In this document: positions 57,928 through 64,000 of the stretch, one piece after another
Layout: every line of letters begins with the position of its first letter
Numbering within the stretch: position 1 is the first letter of the stretch
Assembly (NCBI RefSeq): GCF_032017025.1
Contig: NZ_DALZQO010000018.1
Location: forward strand, 1 to 64,000
Source of the DNA: Hydrogenoanaerobacterium sp032017025
Lineage (GTDB): Bacteria > Bacillota > Clostridia > Oscillospirales > Ruminococcaceae
Direction of reading: 5' to 3'
Length of the DNA stretch: 64,000 nt
Translations under genes and position numbers: made by a program
Notes under the pieces: generated by a model
The model's input: the letters and a program-made list of their open reading frames with translations, nothing else
What the model was told of the DNA's origin: nothing
Databases searched by the model: none

Positions 57928-60531
57928 ATGAATGCTCAAAAGTTTACGCAAAAATCGCTGGAGGCGCTGCAAAACGCCCAGAATCTGGCCATTGAAAACC
58001 AAAACATGCAAATTGAACAGGAGCATCTCATCTATGCACTTGTAGAGCAGGAGAGCGGCTTAATTGCGCAGCTGCTTAAAAAAATGAATGTGGATGCGCA
58101 GGATTTTGCACAGTCGGTCAAAACCGAAATCAATAAGTTGCCAAGCGTTACCGGCTCGGGGCGCAAGAGCGGCGAAATCTACATTTCGGGTGAGGTGGAC
58201 GCAGCCCTTGTCGCAGCCGAAAAAACAGCCGACAAAATGAAAGACGAGTTTGTCTCGGTGGAGCATATTTTTCTAGCAGTGCTGGAAAAACCAAACAACG
58301 CAATGCACCGCGTGTTTAACGCATATGCTCTGGATAAAAACAAATTTTTGACGGCATTGCAGACGGTGCGGGGAAACACCAGGGTAACCAGCGATTCCCC
58401 CGAGGCCACCTACGACGTGCTTGCCAAATACGGGCAGGATCTCGTTGAGCTTGCCAAAAACCATAAGCTGGATCCTGTCATCGGGCGTGACAGCGAAATT
58501 CGTAACGTCATTCGCATTCTTTCGCGCAAAACCAAAAACAACCCCGTGCTGATTGGTGAGCCGGGCGTTGGCAAAACTGCAATTGCCGAAGGGTTGGCGC
58601 TACGTATAGTACGCGGTGACGTGCCAAGTTCGCTAAAAGACCGCAAAATATTCTCGCTCGATATGGGTGCGCTGATTGCAGGTGCCAAATTTCGCGGTGA
58701 GTTTGAAGAGCGCCTGAAGGCAGTGTTGGGTGAAATTAAAAAGAGCGAGGGCAAAATTATTCTGTTTATCGATGAGCTGCACACCATTGTGGGTGCGGGA
58801 AAAACCGACGGCGCAATGGATGCGGGCAATATCTTAAAGCCAATGCTTGCGCGCGGTGAACTGCACTGCATTGGTGCAACCACGCTCAACGAATACCGCC
58901 AGTACATCGAAAAAGACGCTGCACTGGAACGCCGTTTTCAGCCTGTTCTTGTAGCCGAGCCCACGGTTGAGGATACCATCTCGATTTTGCGTGGGTTAAA
59001 AGAACGCTATGAGGTGTTTCATGGTGTCAAAATCCAGGATCAGGCGCTGATTGCCGCGGCGACACTTTCCAACCGATACATCTCCGACCGTTTTCTTCCC
59101 GATAAGGCGATTGACCTTGTGGATGAAGCTTGTGCGATGATCCGCACCGAGATTGACTCGATGCCGACCGAAATGGATGACCTTTCTCGTAAAATTATGC
59201 AGCATGAGATTGAGGAAGCAGCACTGAAAAAAGAGAAAGACCAGCTTTCGCAAGAGCACTTGAAAGAAATACAAAGAGAGCTTGCCGATATGCGTGCCCA
59301 GTTTGCTGAGATGAAGGCGAAGTGGGAAAACGAAAAGGGAGCAATCCAGAAGGTGCAAAAGCTGCGTGAGGAGCTCGAGCAGGTGAATGCCGATATTGAA
59401 AAGGCCGAGCGTGCTTATGACCTCAACAAGGCGGCTGAGCTGAAATACGGCAAGCTGCCGGCAATTCAGAAGGCACTCCACGAAGAAGAGGAGATAGCCG
59501 CGAAGGCGGAGCAGGGCACCTCGCTGCTGCGCGATAAGGTGACCGACGAGGAGATTGCTCGCATCATCTGCCGCTGGACGGGTATTCCGGTATCCAAGCT
59601 GATGGAGGGCGAGCGTGAAAAGCTGCTGCACCTTGAGGATATTTTGCATCAGCGTGTCATCGGACAGGATGAGGCAGTTGAAAAGGTGAGCGAGGCCATT
59701 ATGCGTTCGCGTGCCGGTATTCAAGACCCCAACCGCCCCATTGGTTCGTTCCTGTTCCTCGGCCCCACCGGCGTGGGCAAAACCGAGCTTGCCAAGGCAT
59801 TGGCGCAAAGCTTGTTCGACGACGAACACAATATCATCCGTATTGATATGAGTGAGTACATGGAGAAATACTCGGTATCTCGCCTCATCGGTGCGCCTCC
59901 GGGATATGTTGGCTACGATGAGGGCGGCCAGCTTACCGAGGCGGTGCGCCGTAAACCCTACGCGGTTGTACTGTTCGATGAGATTGAAAAAGCGCACCCC
60001 GATGTATTCAATATTCTGCTGCAGGTGCTTGACGATGGCAGAATCACCGACTCGCAGGGAAGAACGGTGGATTTTAAAAATACCATTATCATTCTTACCT
60101 CTAACCTCGGCAGCAGTTATATTCTTGAGGGCATCGACGAAAACGGCAGTATTACCGAGGAGGCAAAAATCCAAGTGAGCAGTTTGCTCAAGCAACAGTT
60201 CCGCCCCGAGTTTTTAAACAGGCTGGACGAGATTGTATTCTACAAACCGCTCACCAAGGTGGAGATTGCCTCCATTGTTGACCTGCTCATCGGCGAACTG
60301 CAAAACCGCTTGCGCGACAAGCAGCTTACCATCACAGTAACCCAGCGCGCAAAAGATTACGTGGTGGATGCGGGCTACGACCCTATTTACGGTGCAAGGC
60401 CGCTGAAGAGGTTTTTACAGCAGAAGGTGGAAACCTTGCTTGCCAGAATGATTATCGGCGAAGATTTAGCTCCCGGTACAAAGCTGCTGGTAGATTACGA
60501 CGGCACAGTGCTTACCATTCAAAAGCAATAA
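57928..60531 (+). CDS. clpB: ATP-dependent disaggregase ClpB
   Basis: An 867-aa AAA+ chaperone that threads proteins out of aggregates with DnaK. ATG 57928 follows AAGAGGAG. The N-domain (1-145), first AAA domain with GEPGVGKT (about 205), the coiled-coil middle domain (about 410-520, rich in E, K and Q) and second AAA domain with GPTGVGKT (about 613) are all there. There is no ClpP-binding loop, and the long middle domain separates it from ClpC. A monocistronic heat-shock gene under CIRCE. Confidence 0.97.
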   Translation: MNAQKFTQKSLEALQNAQNLAIENQNMQIEQEHLIYALVEQESGLIAQLLKKMNVDAQDFAQSVKTEINKLPSVTGSGRKSGEIYISGEVDAALVAAEKTADKMKDEFVSVEHIFLAVLEKPNNAMHRVFNAYALDKNKFLTALQTVRGNTRVTSDSPEATYDVLAKYGQDLVELAKNHKLDPVIGRDSEIRNVIRILSRKTKNNPVLIGEPGVGKTAIAEGLALRIVRGDVPSSLKDRKIFSLDMGALIAGAKFRGEFEERLKAVLGEIKKSEGKIILFIDELHTIVGAGKTDGAMDAGNILKPMLARGELHCIGATTLNEYRQYIEKDAALERRFQPVLVAEPTVEDTISILRGLKERYEVFHGVKIQDQALIAAATLSNRYISDRFLPDKAIDLVDEACAMIRTEIDSMPTEMDDLSRKIMQHEIEEAALKKEKDQLSQEHLKEIQRELADMRAQFAEMKAKWENEKGAIQKVQKLREELEQVNADIEKAERAYDLNKAAELKYGKLPAIQKALHEEEEIAAKAEQGTSLLRDKVTDEEIARIICRWTGIPVSKLMEGEREKLLHLEDILHQRVIGQDEAVEKVSEAIMRSRAGIQDPNRPIGSFLFLGPTGVGKTELAKALAQSLFDDEHNIIRIDMSEYMEKYSVSRLIGAPPGYVGYDEGGQLTEAVRRKPYAVVLFDEIEKAHPDVFNILLQVLDDGRITDSQGRTVDFKNTIIILTSNLGSSYILEGIDENGSITEEAKIQVSSLLKQQFRPEFLNRLDEIVFYKPLTKVEIASIVDLLIGELQNRLRDKQLTITVTQRAKDYVVDAGYDPIYGARPLKRFLQQKVETLLARMIIGEDLAPGTKLLVDYDGTVLTIQKQ

Positions 60532-60542
60532 ATCCCAATCAG

Positions 60543-60572
60543 CAGGGGCGGTTTAAAAGCCGCCCCTGTTTT
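60543..60572 (+). terminator. clpB terminator
   Basis: CAGGGGCGG and CCGCCCCTG pair around an 8-base loop, followed by TTTT. Confidence 0.88.
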
Positions 60573-60617
60573 GCGTTTAGAGTGCATAAAATTCCATAAC
60601 GGCGGGACAATCTTATA

Positions 60618-60646
60618 TTGCTAATCTGGCAAAAACTAGGTATAAT
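60618..60646 (+). promoter_or_regulatory. Promoter of the phosphohexomutase gene
   Basis: TTGCTA and TATAAT with a 17-bp spacer, about 47 bases before the start codon. Confidence 0.8.
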
Positions 60647-60698
60647 TTGAAGTAGTAAGGTGAATGATACAAATTTACGATACATAGGGGGTATTGCA

Positions 60699-62408
60699 AT
60701 GAGCGAAAAGGCACTGTATGAGAGATGGCTGGAAAATGCAAGGGAAGACCGCGATTTGCATGAGGAGCTTGCGGCAATTGCAGGCAAGGATGATGAGATT
60801 TTTGACCGCTTTTACCGTGAGTTAGAGTTTGGTACAGCGGGTTTGCGCGGTGTAATTGGTGCGGGTACCAACCGCATGAATATTTACACCGTACGCAAGG
60901 CAACACAAGGGCTTGCCAGCATGCTGTGCGAAAGCTGTGAGAAACCATCCGTCGCCATTGCTTATGACAGCCGCATTAAGGCGGATTTGTTTGCGAAAGA
61001 GGCAGCAAGCGTGCTTGCGGGCAACGGCATTAAGGTGTATCTCTACGCGGAGCTTATGCCAACCCCGGCACTTTCATATGCTGTACGTGAGCTCAAATGC
61101 AGTGCAGGCATTATGGTGACGGCGAGCCATAACCCCGCAAAATACAACGGTTACAAGGCGTACGGGGCAGATGGCTGCCAGCTTGGCACAGAGCAATCGG
61201 AGCGTGTTTTGGAGTTTGCAAACCAGACCGATATCTTTAACGGTGTAAAGCGTGCCGATTACGATAAGGCGCTGGCAGAAGGGCTTATTGAAATCATCCC
61301 CGAGGCTGTTGTGCAGAAATTTCTTGATAACGTGCAGGCGCAGTCTGTGCGCAAGGGCATCTGTGAGCGTGCAGACCTTAAAGTGGTATACACACCGCTC
61401 AATGGTGCCGGTAACCGCTGTGTACGTTCCATTCTCGACCGTATCGGTGTGAAAAATGTTGTTGTGGTGCCCGAACAGGAAAAACCCGACGGCAACTTCA
61501 CCACCTGCCCGTTCCCCAACCCCGAGATTCGCGAAGCACTGCAAAAGGGGCTCGATCTTTGTGAAAAAGAGAACCCATCCATTTTGCTGGCGACCGATCC
61601 CGACTGTGACCGCGTAGGCATTGCGGTAAACCACAGCGGCAGTTATGTGCTGCTCACCGGCAACGAGGTTGGTGTGCTGCTTACACATTACATTGCAACC
61701 TCTCGCGCCGAGCTTGGTACTCTGCCCGAAAACCCAATTGTTGTCAAAACAATCGTCACCACCTCCATGGTGGATGCGATGGGGGCAGACCTCGGTGTTG
61801 AGGTTATCAACATTCTCACAGGCTTTAAATACATCGGCGAGCAGATTGCACTGCTGGAAGAAAAGGGCGAGCAGAGCCGATTTTTGCTCGGATTTGAGGA
61901 GAGCTACGGCTATCTTTCCGGCACCTATGTGCGTGATAAAGACGCGGTAGTTGCCTCCATGCTCATCTGTGAGATGACCGCATATTACAAAGAACAGGGT
62001 ATGACACTGGTGGATGCGCTTGGCAAGCTGTACGAGAAGTACGGTGTGCACAAAAACCTTCAGTCTAATTTTTACTGCGAGGGTGCCACCGGCATGCAGC
62101 GCATGGGTGAGCTGATGAGCGGACTGCGGGCGAACCCACCCAAAGAGATTGCCGGGCTCAAGGTTGTTTCGGTAGCCGATTACGATACCTCCATCAAAAC
62201 GGTTAACGGCAAGGAGGAAGCAATCACTCTGCCTCAGTCCAACGTGCTGGCGTACGGCCTGGAGGGCGACATCCAGGTGGTCATCCGCCCGTCGGGCACC
62301 GAGCCGAAAATTAAGGCTTACTACATGGTAAAGGCGGCGACTGATGAAGCCGCGGAGGAGATCAGCAAAGCTTTGATTGACGCTGTCACCAAAATGATGG
62401 GCTTTTAG
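60699..62408 (+). CDS. Phosphoglucomutase/phosphomannomutase (alpha-D-phosphohexomutase family)
   Basis: A 569-aa enzyme that moves phosphate between C1 and C6 of glucose or mannose, linking sugar uptake to cell-wall precursors. ATG 60699 follows AGGGGGT. The phosphoserine loop is TASHNPAKYNGYK (about 145-157), the metal-binding loop is DPDCDRVG (about 300), the sugar-binding loop is GFEESYGYLSG, and the phosphate-binding loop is RPSGTEPKIKAYY near the C-terminus. The length and GTAGLRG opening are those of the PgcA/PGM2 group. It stands next to clpB but has its own promoter; it would act downstream of the Mgl import system. Confidence 0.95.
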   Translation: MSEKALYERWLENAREDRDLHEELAAIAGKDDEIFDRFYRELEFGTAGLRGVIGAGTNRMNIYTVRKATQGLASMLCESCEKPSVAIAYDSRIKADLFAKEAASVLAGNGIKVYLYAELMPTPALSYAVRELKCSAGIMVTASHNPAKYNGYKAYGADGCQLGTEQSERVLEFANQTDIFNGVKRADYDKALAEGLIEIIPEAVVQKFLDNVQAQSVRKGICERADLKVVYTPLNGAGNRCVRSILDRIGVKNVVVVPEQEKPDGNFTTCPFPNPEIREALQKGLDLCEKENPSILLATDPDCDRVGIAVNHSGSYVLLTGNEVGVLLTHYIATSRAELGTLPENPIVVKTIVTTSMVDAMGADLGVEVINILTGFKYIGEQIALLEEKGEQSRFLLGFEESYGYLSGTYVRDKDAVVASMLICEMTAYYKEQGMTLVDALGKLYEKYGVHKNLQSNFYCEGATGMQRMGELMSGLRANPPKEIAGLKVVSVADYDTSIKTVNGKEEAITLPQSNVLAYGLEGDIQVVIRPSGTEPKIKAYYMVKAATDEAAEEISKALIDAVTKMMGF

Positions 62409-62634
62409 TACCGAGGCGAGCAATGCCGAAAGGCTTTTTGAATGGGATGGCTCATCTATAAAAGCACCTGCCCATTAGCCGCTTTGCGGTGAAAACGCAG
62501 AGAATGAAACGGATATTGACTAATTTGCAGCGGAGCTTTTTTAATGCTTGATTTTTGGACAACATTGTGATATTCTATATTTTAGTGTTGCATCTCAACT
62601 TGATGTGGCAACTTTGAACCGAGGTGAACTATAC
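62409..62634. other. Gap between the phosphohexomutase and rpmE genes
   Basis: Around 225 bp without an open frame that I support. It should hold the rpmE promoter; possible boxes near 62553 (TTGGAC) and 62574 (TATATT) are too close together for a firm call. No L31-type leader motif is recognised. Confidence 0.35.
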
Positions 62635-62838
62635 ATGAAACAGGGAATTCATCCGAAATACGAGCCCACCACAATTACATGTGCTTGCGGCGAGGTTATC
62701 GACACACGTTCCACCAAAAAAGATCTCAAGGTTGAAATTTGTTCTAAATGTCATCCGTTCTTTACCGGCAGACAGAAACTGGTCGATACCGGCGGTCGTG
62801 TTGACAGATTCAAAAAGCGCTTCAATATGGACAAATAA
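62635..62838 (+). CDS. rpmE: 50S ribosomal protein L31 (zinc form)
   Basis: A 67-aa ribosomal protein. ATG 62635 follows CGAGGTGAAC and the product starts MKQGIHPKYEPTTITCACGE. Cysteines C16 and C18 with C36 and C39 (ICSKCHPFFTG) make it the zinc-binding C+ type rather than the zinc-free YtiA/RpmE2 type, so it may act as a zinc store. Monocistronic, with a terminator at 62857-62884. Confidence 0.97.
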   Translation: MKQGIHPKYEPTTITCACGEVIDTRSTKKDLKVEICSKCHPFFTGRQKLVDTGGRVDRFKKRFNMDK

Positions 62839-62856
62839 GCATATTGTTTGCCAATT

Positions 62857-62888
62857 AAGGCGGTGCATTTTAATGCACCGCCTTTGTT
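62857..62888 (+). terminator. rpmE terminator
   Basis: AAGGCGGTGCATT and its exact complement form a 13-bp stem with a 2-base gap, followed by TG and TTG. Confidence 0.85.
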
Positions 62889-63067
62889 GTAATATTGCGG
62901 CGAAAAAAGGCTTATTTTGTGTTATGCTCTATCAAAGCAGAACAAGCATTCCATAAAATAATGCGATAAAAGCAAAAATAAGAAGGATTTTTAACACTAT
63001 ATAGTCATAATAGGGCGGGCGCTGTTGCTGCCCGTAAAACTACCGGATGGGATGGAGGGCGCAACCG

Positions 63068-63694
63068 ATGGAACAGGGCTACAAAACCATCTATGAGCGG
63101 GCAGAGGATGAGTTTATAGAGCGGAAATCGCGCTTTATCGGCTGCATTCAGCCGGTTACTACCGAAGAAGAAGCGCTCGCGTTTATCGCCGAAAAGCGCA
63201 GCCAGCACCGAGATGCAACCCACAATGTATTTGCCTATGTGCTGCGGGATGGCTTTACAAAGCGCTGCAGCGATGACGGCGAGCCGCAGGGTACCGCAGG
63301 TGTGCCGGTGCTGGATGTGCTGCAAAAAGAAGGGCTTGTGGATGTTTGCGTGGTGGTGACGCGCTATTTTGGTGGCACTTTGCTGGGGGCAGGCGGCTTG
63401 GTGCGCGCTTATTCGCACGGGGCAAAGCTCGCGGTAGATGTGGCACGCGTTATGCATATGAACCCATGCACCATATTGGAAATGGAATTTGATTACGCAC
63501 TCTACGGTAAAATTTCTTATATCCTGCCAAAGTACAATACGGTTACACTGCAAAGTGATTTTGGTGTTGTGGTAAAGCTGAAGATTATGATGACGAGCGA
63601 TAAAGTGGAAGCTTTTCGTAAAGAGCTTGATGAACTGACCGCCGCTGCGGTGTTCCCTTATGTGACGGAAGAAAAATTTGCCGATTTGGAATAA
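63068..63694 (+). CDS. YigZ/IMPACT family protein
   Basis: A 208-aa protein. ATG 63068 is chosen because GGAGGG lies ten bases upstream. The N-terminal Impact domain (about 15-120) carries RKSRFIGCI, ATHNVFAYVL, CSDDGEPQGTAGVP and TRYFGGTLLGAGGLVRAY, the most conserved stretches of the family. The C-terminal part (140-208) is the DUF1949 fold. The eukaryotic homologue acts on translation control (GCN2); bacterial function is unsettled. Confidence 0.93.
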   Translation: MEQGYKTIYERAEDEFIERKSRFIGCIQPVTTEEEALAFIAEKRSQHRDATHNVFAYVLRDGFTKRCSDDGEPQGTAGVPVLDVLQKEGLVDVCVVVTRYFGGTLLGAGGLVRAYSHGAKLAVDVARVMHMNPCTILEMEFDYALYGKISYILPKYNTVTLQSDFGVVVKLKIMMTSDKVEAFRKELDELTAAAVFPYVTEEKFADLE

Positions 63695-63723
63695 ACACAA
63701 TATCTGTAGAGGCGGTTGACAAC

Positions 63724-64000
63724 ATGTTTACAAGCATTAACAGCTTTGGTTTGTTTGGAATGAACGCCTACCGTGTGGCGGTGGAAATCGATCTTTCGCG
63801 TGGTATGCCTATCTTTGAAATGGTAGGCCTGCCCGACACTGCGGTTAAAGAATCGCGCGACCGTGTGCGCTCTGCAATCAAGAACGGCGGCTATGAGTTC
63901 CCCGTAGGCAGAGTAGTGGTAAACCTCGCACCCGCCGATGTGAAAAAAATCGGCTCGCTGTACGACCTGCCGCTGTTTATTGGACTGCTGTATGTAAGCG
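63724..64000 (+). CDS. ComM/YifB-like Mg-chelatase AAA ATPase, 3' end cut by window
   Basis: The first 92 codons of the gene. ATG 63724 is preceded by GAGGCGG. MFTSINSFGLFGMNAYRV, IFEMVGLPDTAVKESRDRVRSAIKN (VGLPDTAVKESRDRV) and VNLAPADVKKIGSLYDLP are the diagnostic N-terminal Lon-protease-like domain of the ComM family. The family member ComM is a helicase that helps branch migration in natural transformation. The ATPase domain lies beyond the window. Confidence 0.92.
   Translation, partial: MFTSINSFGLFGMNAYRVAVEIDLSRGMPIFEMVGLPDTAVKESRDRVRSAIKNGGYEFPVGRVVVNLAPADVKKIGSLYDLPLFIGLLYVS

Noticed and set aside
58996..60195. A 399-codon minus-strand frame opposite clpB
   Set aside because: Shadow of the conserved ClpB coding sequence; no ribosome site and no recognisable domain.
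61074..62423. A 449-codon open frame on the minus strand opposite the phosphohexomutase gene
   Set aside because: The plus strand encodes a complete, well-conserved enzyme with all active-site loops and its own ribosome site. The opposite frame shows no family motif and is a codon-usage shadow.
1..64000. CRISPR arrays, defence systems or prophage structural modules
   Set aside because: No regularly spaced direct repeats of 24-40 bp and no cas, restriction-modification, toxin-antitoxin or phage morphogenesis genes are seen in the window.

Overview
The window reads as the chromosome of a low-to-mid-GC, strictly anaerobic, endospore-forming Clostridia member, most likely of the Oscillospirales/Ruminococcaceae type. 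This rests on gene content: AdhE with a perfect Rex-type operator, superoxide reductase instead of catalase or SOD, FeoAB, CIRCE-controlled groESL and clpB, a SleL/YaaH-like spore-cortex hydrolase, YesN/YesM sensing, and strong GGAGG ribosome sites. The taxonomic placement is inference.

Layout. 1-5.9 kb: a glycerol/dihydroxyacetone operon (glpF, two flavoproteins plus a DUF1667 protein, dhaKLM). 6-7.3 kb: pduL and a type-4 uracil-DNA glycosylase, then a 302-bp MITE-like element. 7.6-12.2 kb: a sodium:neurotransmitter-family symporter, a DtxR/MntR-type regulator, and divergent feoAB. 12.2-22.7 kb: a two-domain ATPase gene cut in two by about 9.36 kb of DNA. That DNA carries an ABC-F protein, a LysM-GH18 hydrolase, a 42-aa basic peptide, a large serine recombinase, a NitT/TauT-type ABC transporter and a repeat-bearing surface-like protein. 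22.7-32.2 kb: an LTA-synthase-like protein, adhE, a TVP38 protein, tRNA-Ala, an HD-GYP protein, a zinc ribbon and an RsiV-like protein. 32.2-37.1 kb: a complete branched-chain amino acid ABC transporter. 37.4-46.2 kb: housekeeping and stress genes including superoxide reductase, an iron alcohol dehydrogenase, membrane proteins, groESL and tRNA-Thr. 46.7-57.4 kb: an SGNH hydrolase group, then a sugar three-component sensor followed by mglBAC and a 66-aa membrane protein. 57.4-64 kb: clpB, phosphohexomutase, rpmE, an IMPACT protein and the start of a ComM-like gene.

The main discovery candidate is the split gene at 12.2-22.7 kb. Joining 12244-12531 directly to 21890-22705 across a shared CATG restores one open frame of 367 codons through a smooth junction (DGTAPH + VIEPKYPG). 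The joined element ends form an imperfect inverted repeat around the same CATG, as expected of a serine-recombinase attP. The whole resembles skin-type intervening elements (sigK, spsM) that are excised in a developmental programme, but in a host gene I do not know as a described target. Excision and developmental control are inference.

Other regulatory logic visible in the sequence: hairpins with T-tracts separate the solute-binding-protein genes (livK-like, mglB) from the rest of their ABC operons. CIRCE operators precede groES and clpB. A Rex-type operator sits at the adhE promoter. A dyad in the regulator-feoA gap is a candidate metal-regulator site.
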